Shown: piece after piece, positions 25,608 to 34,174 of the stretch | How the letters are laid out: the number at the start of each line of letters is the position of its first letter | Numbering within the stretch: the stretch's first letter is position 1 | Assembly: GCF_022844385.1 (NCBI RefSeq) | Contig: NZ_JALHLX010000009.1 | Coordinates: forward strand, 1 to 60,281 | Length of the DNA: 60,281 nucleotides | Direction: 5' to 3' | From: Hydrogenophaga sp. | Lineage (GTDB): Bacteria > Pseudomonadota > Gammaproteobacteria > Burkholderiales > Burkholderiaceae_C | Notes under the pieces: model-generated | The model's input: only the letters and a program-made list of their open reading frames with translations | Told to the model about the DNA's origin: nothing | The model's database searches: none | Program-made: the position numbers and the translations under genes

Positions 25608-26496
25608 TCAGGCCATCGGACTCGCGACCGACATCGCGATCCTCTCGCTGCTGGCGCTGTCGGCCTACCTCGTGCTGCTGGTGGGGCGCATCTCGTTCGG
25701 GCAGCAGGCCTATTTCGGAGTCGGTGCCTATGCGTCGGGGCTGGCGTCCACACTGGCCCAATGGCCCCTGGGCCTGGCGCTGCTGCTCGGCATGGTTGTG
25801 GGGGCCGTGCTGTCGGTGATGCTGGCGTTCCCGACGCTGCGTCTGTCCGGTCTTAACTATGCGGTGGCCACGCTGGCGCTGGCCGAGATGATGCGTATCG
25901 GCCTCCTGAGTTGGCACTTCACGCACGAGATCGACGGCCAACCGGTGGGGCCGCAGGGTGCGGACGGTTTCCGTGACATCCGCTGGCTGCTGGAGAACGA
26001 TGTTTCCCCCGGCTTCTTTCTATTGATCTGCGCGGGCACGCTGCTGGGGGTGTTGCTGGCGCTAGCTTGGCTGCGCCCTCGCCGTCTTGGACTGGCGTTG
26101 CGGCAGGTGGGCCACGACGAAGCACTGGCCGCCAGCCAGGGGCTGCCAGTGCTGCGGCTACAGCTGTTTGCGGTGGGTCTGGCGGGCGCGCTGGCCGCAC
26201 TGGGGGGTGGGCTGTACGCGCACCGCGCCACCTACATCGAGCCCGCGCTGTTCGATTCCATGTTGGGCGTGCACGCGGTGGGGTACGCGCTGATCGGCGG
26301 GTTGGGCACGGCGCTGGGGCCGCTGATCGGCGTGGCCTTCGACATCGGTCTGCTCGAAGCCACCAAGGTCTTTGCCGGCTGGCGCATGGTCGTCTTCGGC
26401 GGGCTGGTTGCGCTGTTCCTGCGATACCGGCCCCGGGGCCTGCTCGACGAAGTCACCGTGCACCGATTGTCCCGATTCCTGCGGAGGAAAACATGA
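25597..26496 (+). CDS. LIV-type ABC permease, LivM-like (set 2)
   Basis: A 299-residue LivM-like permease: LLVGRISFGQQAYFGVGAYASG near residue 28 and RQVGHDEALAASQGLP near 170. It begins inside the set 2 LivH-like gene and ends in an ATGA overlap with the exported protein gene, so four genes from LivF onward look like one tightly coupled unit. The start ATG 25597 is preceded by GGGGAGAG. Confidence 0.9.
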   Translation: MPVDQAIGLATDIAILSLLALSAYLVLLVGRISFGQQAYFGVGAYASGLASTLAQWPLGLALLLGMVVGAVLSVMLAFPTLRLSGLNYAVATLALAEMMRIGLLSWHFTHEIDGQPVGPQGADGFRDIRWLLENDVSPGFFLLICAGTLLGVLLALAWLRPRRLGLALRQVGHDEALAASQGLPVLRLQLFAVGLAGALAALGGGLYAHRATYIEPALFDSMLGVHAVGYALIGGLGTALGPLIGVAFDIGLLEATKVFAGWRMVVFGGLVALFLRYRPRGLLDEVTVHRLSRFLRRKT

Positions 26497-26924
26497 TGAA
26501 ACGCCTGTGCATAGCTGCAGCCTTGCTGTCGTTGCTCCAGCCAGTGGCCGCACAGACCCGCCGACCGCAGGTGGACCTGCAGTGCGACGCCCACGGCCTG
26601 GGCCCGATTCTGGATTGCCGCGTAGGACTGCGCACCGCGCAGGGCGAGCCCATGAGCGGCGCCAGCGTCACGCTGGGCGCCACGATGCCGTCGATGCCCA
26701 TGGCCCATTCGGTGCGGCCGGTGAAGGCGGTGCCGGGCGTGGCGCCGGGAGAATACCGCGGCGAACTCGCGCTCGAGATGGGTGGCTCCTGGGCGATCGA
26801 GATCGACATCGCCGGCCCGGTGCGCGAGCGAGTGGTGCGCGTGCTGCTCGCCGAGGAATGCGCCGACAACGGCCGTTGCTTGGCCCGGCCGGCGCGCCCG
26901 GGGACCGCACCCCACAAACATTGA
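26493..26924 (+). CDS. Exported YtkA/FixH-like domain protein
   Basis: A 143-residue protein with a signal peptide (MMKRLCIAAALLSLLQPVAA, cleavage near AQT). The mature part has the PSMPMAHSV...GEYRGELALEMGGSWAIEIDI pattern of YtkA-like immunoglobulin-type domains, which in FixH and copper-handling relatives bind metal or partner membrane complexes. Two cysteines lie at QCDAHG and ILDCRVG and two more at ECADNGRC. It overlaps the LivM-like stop by 4 nt, an odd partner for a solute transporter. Its role here is unknown. Confidence 0.75.
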   Translation: MMKRLCIAAALLSLLQPVAAQTRRPQVDLQCDAHGLGPILDCRVGLRTAQGEPMSGASVTLGATMPSMPMAHSVRPVKAVPGVAPGEYRGELALEMGGSWAIEIDIAGPVRERVVRVLLAEECADNGRCLARPARPGTAPHKH

Positions 26925-26961
26925 ACATCCACTCCCATTCACCAACCCAGGAGACCGCACT

Positions 26962-27720
26962 GTGTCATCAACCCCTTTGCTCGACGGCCGGACCGTCATC
27001 GTCACCGGTGCGGCCACCGGCATCGGCCAGGCGTTTTCGCTGGCTTGCAGCGCCCAGGGCGCGCGCATCGTGGTGGCCGACATGGGCCCGGCCGACGAGA
27101 CCATGGACCTCATCGCCCGGGCCGGCGGACAGGCGCTGTACGTGCGCGCCGATGTGGCCGACGACGCGTCCACGCAGGCCATGGCCGCGGCCGCCCTGCA
27201 GCGATTCGGCCGCATAGACGGCCTGATCAACAACGCAGCCTACTTTCGCGAGGTCAAGCTGACCGATTTCGAGGAGATCGACCCGGCCCAGTGGGACCGC
27301 ATCTTCGCAGTCAACGTGAAGGGCGTGTGGAACTGCTGCAAGGCCGTGATGCCCTCCATGCGTGCTCAAGGCAGCGGTGCCATCGTGAATATCGCGTCGG
27401 TGGTGGCTGTGGCGGGCCAACCCGGCTATCTGCACTACGTGGCCACCAAAGGCGCGGTGCTGTCCATGACCAAGGGTCTGGCCAAGGAGGTCGGCAAGCA
27501 CGGCGTACGGGTGAACTGCATCGCGCCGGGCTTCGTCATCACCGACGCTACGAAGAACCGCCCCATCGAGTGGCAGCAGTCGTTCCTGAAGGCTCGCGCC
27601 ATCGGGCGCGAGCAGCGGCCGGACGATCTCGTTGGCACCGCCGTGTACATGCTGTCCGACCTGTCGGGCTTCGTGTCGGGACAAACGCTGGTGGTCGACG
27701 GCGGCCACATCATGTACTGA
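26962..27720 (+). CDS. Short-chain dehydrogenase/reductase
   Basis: A 252-residue classical SDR: cofactor motif TGAATGIGQ, NNAAY, catalytic Ser in NIASVVAV and YVATK (Tyr/Lys). VVDGGHIMY ends the protein. An acidic residue (ADMG) after the second beta strand suggests NAD rather than NADP. The start is GTG 26962 with AGGAGA upstream. It probably oxidises an alcohol intermediate of the pathway served by the transporter, substrate unknown. Confidence 0.92.
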   Translation: MSSTPLLDGRTVIVTGAATGIGQAFSLACSAQGARIVVADMGPADETMDLIARAGGQALYVRADVADDASTQAMAAAALQRFGRIDGLINNAAYFREVKLTDFEEIDPAQWDRIFAVNVKGVWNCCKAVMPSMRAQGSGAIVNIASVVAVAGQPGYLHYVATKGAVLSMTKGLAKEVGKHGVRVNCIAPGFVITDATKNRPIEWQQSFLKARAIGREQRPDDLVGTAVYMLSDLSGFVSGQTLVVDGGHIMY

Positions 27721-27767
27721 AGACCGCCGGACAACCGCACAAGAACACACCTCACCGGAGACATTCC

Positions 27768-28706
27768 TTGACCGACATCGTTCTTCACAACTACGCGCTC
27801 TCGCCCTTCTCGGAAAAGATCCGCACTACCCTGGGCCTCAAGCGCATCTCCTGGCGATCGGTGGATGTGGCGCCACTGCCACCGCGTCCCCTGCTGGCCG
27901 CGCTCACCGGTGGCTATCGCCGAATCCCGGTGCTGCAGATCGGGGCCGACATCTTCTGCGACACCAATGCCATCCTGCCCGCGCTGGAGCGCCTGCAACC
28001 CGAACCGTCGCTGTACCCGAATGATTGCGAGGGCCTGGCGCGCGGCATGGCATTTGCATGGGAGCGGGCGGTCTGGATCCCCACCATCGGCGTGCTGGTG
28101 CACTACATTGGTGACGCATTGCCGCCGGAGTTCATCAAGGACCGCAAGGAGGGCTATCTGGGCATCGACATCAGCAAGCCGGCGATGGCGCCCGAACTGC
28201 CGCACCACCTGCAGGTGCTGCATGCCCAGTACAGCTGGCTCAAATCGGCGCTGGCGGCGGCGCGTGTCCGCGGCCACGATTTCCTGTTCGGTCCCACCCC
28301 CAGCGTGCTCGACCTAGCCTGCTGGCAGACGACCTTCCTGCTGCGTAAGAACTCGCCGCCCGAGGTGGATGTGCTGGCCGGCCTGCAAGGACTGGAGGCC
28401 TGGTACGACCGCCTGGCAGCCGTCGGTCACGGGCATGTTACGAAGATGATGCCCGAAGAAGCGCTGGCGGCCGCAGCGGCCGCGCGCCCCGCGCCCGTCA
28501 CCCACCTGCGCCCCGACGGCGACCCAGGCGGTCTCAAGCCAGGCGCCGCCGTCGTGGTGACCCCCGACGACAACGCGCGCGTGCCGGTGCACGGCACGCT
28601 GGTGGCCGCCAGCGACGCCCAGGTGGTGATCCACCGCCACGACTCGCAGGCCGGTGACCTGCACTTGCACTTTCCCCGCCTGGGGTTCGACGTGCTGCCC
28701 GCCTGA
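27768..28706 (+). CDS. Glutathione S-transferase-like protein with C-terminal extension
   Basis: A 312-residue protein. The thioredoxin-like GST N-domain (about 5-80) includes LSPFSEKIRTTLG, with Ser in the catalytic position, RRIPVLQIG and CDTNAILPALE. A helical C-domain follows to about 220. The last 70 residues (THLRPDGDPGG then a beta-rich GAAVVVTPDDNARVPVHGTL) form a small extra domain not found in standard GSTs. The start is TTG 27768, behind GGAGA. It could act in glutathione-dependent ring fission, isomerisation or ether cleavage. Confidence 0.82.
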   Translation: MTDIVLHNYALSPFSEKIRTTLGLKRISWRSVDVAPLPPRPLLAALTGGYRRIPVLQIGADIFCDTNAILPALERLQPEPSLYPNDCEGLARGMAFAWERAVWIPTIGVLVHYIGDALPPEFIKDRKEGYLGIDISKPAMAPELPHHLQVLHAQYSWLKSALAAARVRGHDFLFGPTPSVLDLACWQTTFLLRKNSPPEVDVLAGLQGLEAWYDRLAAVGHGHVTKMMPEEALAAAAAARPAPVTHLRPDGDPGGLKPGAAVVVTPDDNARVPVHGTLVAASDAQVVIHRHDSQAGDLHLHFPRLGFDVLPA

Positions 28707-28731
28707 TTCCGCCGACCAAGGAGACCAGATC

Positions 28732-29148
28732 ATGACAACGGAAGCCAACAAACAGCTCTGCCGCGACTACTTCACCGCCTTCCTCAAGAGAGACGTAGCC
28801 TGGATGCAGAAGCACATCGCACCGACCTTCGTGCGCCACGATCCGGGACTGCCCTTCGAGGTGCGTGGGCCGGCAGGTGTGGCACAGCTCCACGACGCCC
28901 TGATGCCGGCCTTTCCCGACATGAGGTTGCCGTTGGAGGATTTCGTGGCCGAAGGCGAGAAGGTGTTGGTGCGCCTGCGCGTCCAAGCCACGCACACCGG
29001 GCCGTTTGGCGACATGCCCGCGACCGGGCGCAAGATCGACATCGGTGTGCTCGATCTGTTCCAGATCCGCGATGGCGTGCTGATCGAACACTGGGCGCTG
29101 CTCGACAACCTGGGCATGCTCAAGCAACTCGGCGCGCTGCCGGCCTGA
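28732..29148 (+). CDS. SnoaL-like / NTF2-fold protein
   Basis: A 138-residue protein of the SnoaL-like polyketide cyclase or ester cyclase group. It shows FVRHDPGLPFEVRGPAG, the MPAFPDMRLPLEDFVAEG strand pattern and GDMPATGRKIDIGVLDLFQIRDG. These folds serve as small isomerases, dehydratases or ligand-binding domains. It is preceded by GGAGA and sits between two GST genes in one operon, which suggests a catabolic step on the same substrate. Confidence 0.85.
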   Translation: MTTEANKQLCRDYFTAFLKRDVAWMQKHIAPTFVRHDPGLPFEVRGPAGVAQLHDALMPAFPDMRLPLEDFVAEGEKVLVRLRVQATHTGPFGDMPATGRKIDIGVLDLFQIRDGVLIEHWALLDNLGMLKQLGALPA

Positions 29149-29170
29149 CCCTCGCCCACAGGAGACACAT

Positions 29171-29776
29171 ATGCACTTGCTAGCCAACACCACCTCGCCC
29201 TACGTCCGACTCGCGCGTATGGCGCTGATCGAAAAAGGCGTCGAGGTCGAACCCACCATCGTCGATCCCTGGGCGGACGATCCCCGCCTGCGCGCAGCCA
29301 ACGCGGCCACCCGCGTGCCCACGCTGGTGCTGGACGACGGAACGCCCATGACTGAAAGCCTGCTCATCGTGCAGTGGCTGGAAGCCACCCGACCCGGTAC
29401 GCCCAGCCTGCTGGGCAGCGATCCTGCCGGTGTCCTGTCGCGAACCGGCATCGCGCTCGGTGTGATCGATGCAGCCGTGCACACCATCATCATCCGCAAG
29501 GTGACGGCGCCAGCCCTGTTCGACGAGACGCCAGTGGGGCTGCGGAGGCGCCGCTCGATGCTCGAGGGCATGCAGCGACTGGAGGCGATGGCTGCGGAGG
29601 GCCGCTTGCGTACCGGCGATGCGCCCACGCTGGACGCGCTGGCCGCGATTGACGCACTCGACTACCTTGATTTCCGCTTCACCGATGCGCCGTGGTTGCC
29701 CGCGATGCCGGCGCTGCGTGAGCTGGGCGCGGCGCTGGCGCAACGGCCGTCGGTGCAGCGCACCCGCCCGCACTGA
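29171..29776 (+). CDS. Glutathione S-transferase
   Basis: A 201-residue GST. The N-terminal LLANTTSPYVRLARMALIEK carries the likely catalytic Ser/Tyr region, ATRVPTLVLDDG the cis-Pro of the glutathione site and MTESLLIVQWLE the Glu/Ser loop. The helical C-domain follows. It is the last gene of the transporter-led run and converges on the CoA ester lyase gene with a 16-nt gap. Confidence 0.9.
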   Translation: MHLLANTTSPYVRLARMALIEKGVEVEPTIVDPWADDPRLRAANAATRVPTLVLDDGTPMTESLLIVQWLEATRPGTPSLLGSDPAGVLSRTGIALGVIDAAVHTIIIRKVTAPALFDETPVGLRRRRSMLEGMQRLEAMAAEGRLRTGDAPTLDALAAIDALDYLDFRFTDAPWLPAMPALRELGAALAQRPSVQRTRPH

Positions 29777-29792
29777 GCGGCGTGCTGGCAGG

Positions 29793-30608
29793 TCAGCGCG
29801 CGGCGGCCAGCACGCGCTGCGCGCGCTGCAGCACCGGGCGATCGATCATCGCGCCGTCAAGCTGTGTGGCCGCGCCATCGCCCGCTGCCGCCACCACGCG
29901 CCGGGCCCACTCGATGTCGGCCGCGCTCGGGGCAAACACGGCGTTCACTGTGGCCACCTGTCTGGGGTGGATGCACAGCTTGGCACCGAACCCCAGCCGG
30001 CGCGCCTCGCCCGCATCTGCCAGAAGTGCTGCATCGTCGTCCAGCCGCGCAGTCACGCCGTCCACAGGCGCTGGCAGGCCGGCCACACGCGCGGCCCACA
30101 CCAGGGTGGAGCGTGCGTGGCGCAATGCCTCGCGGTCGTCGGGATCGATGCCACCCAGGTCCAGTGCGTAGTCGATGCTGCCGAAGGCCAGGCTGACGAC
30201 CGCCGGCACCTCGCCCAGCCGGGGCGCCATCGCCAGGCCCTGCGCGCTCTCGATCAGTGCCAGAACGGGGCAGCCAGGGGGCAGGGCGCGCAGTTCGTCC
30301 AGCCGTTGTGTCTTGGGCAGGACGATGCCTGGTGCCGGCAAGGCTTGCCATAGGTCTAGATCGGCGGAGGCTTCGCGTGTGTCCATGGCGTTGATGCGCA
30401 GCCAAAGGGTGCCAGGCGCTGCGCTGGCCATCGGCGCTGCGGCGTTGGCCAGTGCAGCGCGCGCGGCGGCCTTGTCCGCCGGTGCCACCGCGTCCTCCAG
30501 ATCGATGATGACCGCGTCCGCGCCACTAGTCAGCGCCTTGTCCAGCCGCTCCAGACGGGTGGCGGGCAAGAACAGGAAGCTGCGCGGCGGGCGGGTGGCG
30601 ATGTTCAT
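29793..30608 (-). CDS. HpcH/HpaI-family CoA ester lyase
   Basis: A 271-residue TIM-barrel lyase of the CitE/HpcH group. It has SFLFLPATRLERLDKAL, VIIDLEDAVAPADK (metal-binding Glu/Asp), LWLRINAMDTRE, VLPKTQRLDEL and GFGAKLCIHPRQV. It would cleave a (S)-citramalyl- or malyl-CoA-like ester. It is intact, unlike the paralogue at 34175-34956. It lies downstream of the LysR gene on the same strand with 68 nt between, so the pair may form an operon. Confidence 0.9.
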   Translation of the reverse strand: MNIATRPPRSFLFLPATRLERLDKALTSGADAVIIDLEDAVAPADKAAARAALANAAAPMASAAPGTLWLRINAMDTREASADLDLWQALPAPGIVLPKTQRLDELRALPPGCPVLALIESAQGLAMAPRLGEVPAVVSLAFGSIDYALDLGGIDPDDREALRHARSTLVWAARVAGLPAPVDGVTARLDDDAALLADAGEARRLGFGAKLCIHPRQVATVNAVFAPSAADIEWARRVVAAAGDGAATQLDGAMIDRPVLQRAQRVLAAAR

Positions 30609-30676
30609 GGCCGCGATGATGGCCAGGGTATCCGCTCAAGGCAATTGCCCGCTGGCGAAGCCAGCCTTGCAGCGGT

Positions 30677-31579
30677 TTAAACCCCGGCTTCCTCGCGGGC
30701 GGCGCAGCCTTGCAAATGCATCAGCAAGGCGCCCAGCGCAGAGGTCGGGTCTGCCGCGGTGCGTGTGCACAGCAACATGCGGCGGGATGCCCAAGGATCG
30801 GCGAGCGGCAGCACCTGGAGGTTCATCGACTGGGCGGTGCCTCGCGCGGCCTGCATGGGCAACACGCCGATGCCCAGGCCGGCCTCGACCGCGCGGCACA
30901 CAGCCTCGAAGCTGCGCACCTGCACACGCAGCGCCATGGGCTTCATCAGACCTGTGGCGTGGGCTTCCAGCAGCCGAGTGAGGGAGCTCCCGCCCTCCAG
31001 ACCGACCAGGTCGTGGTCCAGCAGGTCGCTGAAGGTGACGCGCTCGGGCAAGGCCAGCGTTGGCGGCGCAACCGCCGCGAGCTGATCGTGGCGATACGGC
31101 AGCGTGGCCAGACCCGCGGTGTCCACACCCTCGACGACCACTCCCAGGTCGATGTCGCCACTGCGTAGCTTGCGGATGGCATCGGCGCTCCAGCATTCCT
31201 CCAGCACCAGCCGAATGTCCGGACGCGTGGGATGGAAACTGGCGATGTCGGCCGGCAGGAATTGCGCCATCGCCGAGGTGTTGCCGTGGATGCGCAGCAC
31301 CGCGGTGTGACCCGAGCCGTAGTTGGTCATCTCGGCGCGCATGTGGTGCACGGTGGCGATCACCTCGCGCGCAAGCACCAGCAGGCGCTCGCCCGCAGCC
31401 GTGAGATCCAGCCCGCGCGAGTGCCGCTCGAACAGCTGCGCCTTGAACTGATGTTCCAGAAGCGACAGGCGCCGGCTGGCCGCTGGCACGGTGATGAAGC
31501 TTGCCTCGGCCGCGCGCGTGAGGTTGCGGGTCTCGGCCGCGCGGATGAAAAGCACCAGGGAGTCGAGGTCGGGCAGCAT
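30677..31579 (-). CDS. LysR-type transcriptional regulator
   Basis: A 300-residue LysR regulator. The winged HTH is at the N-terminus (LVLFIRAAETRNLTRAAEASF), followed by the periplasmic-binding-like effector domain from about residue 90. It is divergent from the short-chain dehydrogenase at 31762 with an inverted repeat in the intergenic region. It probably controls that gene and its own operon with the CoA ester lyase in response to a pathway acid. Confidence 0.92.
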   Translation of the reverse strand: MLPDLDSLVLFIRAAETRNLTRAAEASFITVPAASRRLSLLEHQFKAQLFERHSRGLDLTAAGERLLVLAREVIATVHHMRAEMTNYGSGHTAVLRIHGNTSAMAQFLPADIASFHPTRPDIRLVLEECWSADAIRKLRSGDIDLGVVVEGVDTAGLATLPYRHDQLAAVAPPTLALPERVTFSDLLDHDLVGLEGGSSLTRLLEAHATGLMKPMALRVQVRSFEAVCRAVEAGLGIGVLPMQAARGTAQSMNLQVLPLADPWASRRMLLCTRTAADPTSALGALLMHLQGCAAREEAGV

Positions 31580-31656
31580 AGGTGGTCACGCAGGAAGGAC
31601 TCAAGTATCCCCCTGCCACCGGGCAATGGACCCGACCATGCCTCGGTGAAAACCCG

Positions 31657-31691
31657 GATCTGCAAGGCGTGCAAGCCTGCGTTTGCAGATC
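31657..31691. promoter_or_regulatory. Inverted repeat, candidate LysR binding site
   Basis: GATCTGCAA (31657-31665) and TTGCAGATC (31683-31691) form a perfect 9-bp inverted repeat with a 17-nt spacer. It lies between the divergent LysR gene and the dehydrogenase, the usual place for a LysR activation/repression site. The spacing is longer than a minimal T-N11-A box, so the exact bound half-sites are uncertain. Confidence 0.5.
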
Positions 31692-31761
31692 GGCAATGGC
31701 CTCGACCCCGGTCGCGCCGCACACTGCACGCGTACCTTGGAACACCACGACGGAGGAGACC

Positions 31762-32511
31762 ATGCGACTCAAGGAAAAGACCATCATCGTTACCGGCGCG
31801 GCCAGCGGCTTCGGCGCCGGCATTGCGCTGGCCTGCGCGCGCGAGGGCGCGCACGTGGTGCTGGCCGACATCAACGAAGCCGGCGCGCGTGAGGTGGCCA
31901 CACGCTGTGGCGGTCGCAGCGCTGGCGTTCGCTGCGACGTGACCTCGCGCCGCGACGTGGCCGACCTGGTGGCGGGTGCGCGCGAGCGTTTCGGCCGTAT
32001 CGACGTGGTGGTGAACAACGCGGGTTGGACGCACCGCAACCAGCCGCTGCTTGACGTGGACGAGGCTACCTTCGACCGCGTGTTCGCGATCAACGTGAAG
32101 TCGATTTACCACATGACGCACGAGGTGGTGCCAGTGATGCGCGCTCAGGGCGGTGGAGTGATCCTCAACGTGGGCTCCACTGCCGGCATCCGACCGCGGC
32201 CGGGTCTTACCTGGTACAACGCCAGCAAGGGCGCGGTCAACCTGCTGTCCAAGTCAATGGCCGTGGAACTCGGCCCCGACCGCATTCGCGTCAACTCCAT
32301 CTGTCCCGTCATCGGCGAGACTGCGCTGCTCGAGGCCTTCATGGGCGTGCCCGACACGCCCGAGAACCGCGCGCGCTTCATCGCTACCATCCCGCTCGGG
32401 AGGCTGTCGCGGCCCGACGACGTGGCCAACGCTGCGGTGTTCCTCGCCAGCGATGAAGCAGCCTTCATCTCGGGCGTCGAGTTCCCGGTGGACGGCGGCC
32501 GCACCGTCTGA
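31762..32511 (+). CDS. Short-chain dehydrogenase/reductase
   Basis: A 249-residue SDR with TGAASGFGAGI, DINEAGA (NAD-preferring acidic residue), NNAGWT, VGSTAGIRP and catalytic YNASK. It ends VEFPVDGGRTV. The start is ATG 31762, downstream of GGAGGAGAC. It is controlled from the divergent LysR region and likely oxidises a hydroxy intermediate in the same pathway as the upstream dehydrogenase, with which it shares only family-level similarity. Confidence 0.92.
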   Translation: MRLKEKTIIVTGAASGFGAGIALACAREGAHVVLADINEAGAREVATRCGGRSAGVRCDVTSRRDVADLVAGARERFGRIDVVVNNAGWTHRNQPLLDVDEATFDRVFAINVKSIYHMTHEVVPVMRAQGGGVILNVGSTAGIRPRPGLTWYNASKGAVNLLSKSMAVELGPDRIRVNSICPVIGETALLEAFMGVPDTPENRARFIATIPLGRLSRPDDVANAAVFLASDEAAFISGVEFPVDGGRTV

Positions 32512-32686
32512 GCCGCGAGTGATATTTGTCCTCATATCTCGTATCTGCTGAGGTCAGCTCTCGCAGGGCGCTTGACTTCGGCCGTGCCATGGGTGCGTTT
32601 ACCAAGAGCGGTGTCGTGCACGCCAGGGGCTGCTGGCTGTCTTAGCGCGGGTATGGGCGATGAAAAGATGAAAGAAACACGGGAGC

Positions 32687-33835
32687 ATGTCCATGCCTAA
32701 TTTGTTTTCCCCCTACACGCTCAAGGGTGTCACGCTTCGCAATCGCATCGCGATGTCGCCGATGACGATGTATCGGTGCACAACGGACGGGAAGATGAAT
32801 GATTTCCACGTGATGCTGATGGGCTCGCGTGCGGCCGGCGGATTCGGCTTGGTCTTCACCGAACAGATCGCCATCACGCCCGACGGCCGTACCAGCACCT
32901 CGTGCGCCGGGCTCTGGGAGGACGAGCAGATCGAAAGCCTGGCTCGCGTGGTCAGAATAATCAAGGGCATGGGCGCGGTACCAGCGATTCAGCTTGGCCA
33001 TACCGGCCGCAAGGGAAGCGAGCAACTGCCTTGGGAGGGTAAGCGGCAGATTGCTCCAGACCACCCTGATGGCTGGCAAGTGCGCGGCCCCTCGCCCATT
33101 CCCTTTGGCGGGCGCTTCCCATACCCCGTGGATGAGCTCAGCGTAGCGGAGATTCATGATTTACATCGGGCCTATGCGGCCGCCGCAAAACGGGCGATCG
33201 CGGCTGGGTTCGAGTGGCTGGAGATGCACTTCGCGCATGGTTACCTCGGTGCGAGTTTTTTCTCTCCCTTGGCCAATCAACGCACGGATGCGTACGGCGG
33301 AACACTTGACAAGCGCCTGCGCTTTCATCGCGAGGCACTAGACGCGGTACGCGCCGTTTGGCCCGAGCGGCTGCCCTTGACGATGCGTCTGGGGACTGAT
33401 GATTTCCACGAAGACGGCGTGAAGTTCGACGACGCGGTCTGGGCGATCGCTCAATTGAAGGTACACGGGCTGGATCTTGCAGACCTGAGCATCGGCATGA
33501 ACACCGACGATATGCGCGAGCCACCGTTCTCCCGTGCTGCTTTCATGGTGGAGCGGGGAAGCCGCGTACGCAGAGATGTCGGTATTCCGGTGGCGGCTAG
33601 CTGGAACCTGGGCCAGCCAGCAGTGGCGGACCAAGTCATACGTGACGAACTCGTTGATCTGGTGTTCCTCGGACGGCCGGCACTGGCCAACCCGCACTGG
33701 CCGATCTGGGCGGCGCGGGAGCTTGCACACGCTGACCCCTTCTCCCTGCTCCCGCAGGACTGGTCGTGGTGGCTGAAGAATCGGCCGGGCTCGGAGAATT
33801 CGCATGGTTGGCCACCAATGGCAATCGCCAACTGA
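32687..33835 (+). CDS. Old-yellow-enzyme family NADH:flavin oxidoreductase
   Basis: A 382-residue FMN-dependent TIM-barrel ene-reductase of the YqjM-like class. Visible motifs are LKGVTLRNRIAMSPMTMYRC (with the class-typical Cys region), PAIQLGHTGRKG, MHFAHGYLGASFFSPLANQRTD and LGRPALANPHW. It reduces activated C=C bonds. The C-terminus has an extra tail. It stands alone 175 nt after the SDR gene, with an MFS transporter relic beyond it. Confidence 0.9.
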   Translation: MSMPNLFSPYTLKGVTLRNRIAMSPMTMYRCTTDGKMNDFHVMLMGSRAAGGFGLVFTEQIAITPDGRTSTSCAGLWEDEQIESLARVVRIIKGMGAVPAIQLGHTGRKGSEQLPWEGKRQIAPDHPDGWQVRGPSPIPFGGRFPYPVDELSVAEIHDLHRAYAAAAKRAIAAGFEWLEMHFAHGYLGASFFSPLANQRTDAYGGTLDKRLRFHREALDAVRAVWPERLPLTMRLGTDDFHEDGVKFDDAVWAIAQLKVHGLDLADLSIGMNTDDMREPPFSRAAFMVERGSRVRRDVGIPVAASWNLGQPAVADQVIRDELVDLVFLGRPALANPHWPIWAARELAHADPFSLLPQDWSWWLKNRPGSENSHGWPPMAIAN

Positions 33836-33866
33836 GTAAGATTGGATGCCATGGCGCGGGAGCCGC

Positions 33867-34049
33867 TCAGCGTCTTGGGAACGCTCGGCCCATCCACAAG
33901 TACAGTAGCGCATCGGTCACCAGTGCCGCCACCGCGATCGCCAGTGACCGCGTGAAACCGAGCTCGGCGTCGCCACTGCGGTAAAGGAGCATCGCCGCCA
34001 GCGGCGGGCCCACGATCTGGCCGAGTCCGTAAAACGCGATTGCCGCCTA
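33867..34049 (-). pseudogene. C-terminal relic of an MFS (YbfB/YjiJ-like) transporter
   Basis: On the minus strand the bases encode AFYGLGQIVGPPLAAMLLYR, then GFTRSLAIAVAALVTDALLY, then WMGRAFPRR and a stop. These are the last two transmembrane helices of an MFS transporter of the YbfB/YjiJ group. No upstream part remains; the sequence before 34050 is unrelated. It is a truncated remnant. Confidence 0.7.
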
Positions 34050-34174
34050 TGGCAAACGAACCGTGACATCATGGTCTCGAGTCAGCAGCGGTCATCTGAA
34101 AGAACGCGATCCTCGCGGACCCAACGGCCGGCTTCGGATATACAGCCGCCTTCGGCCGCTTGTCGCCGCGAGTT

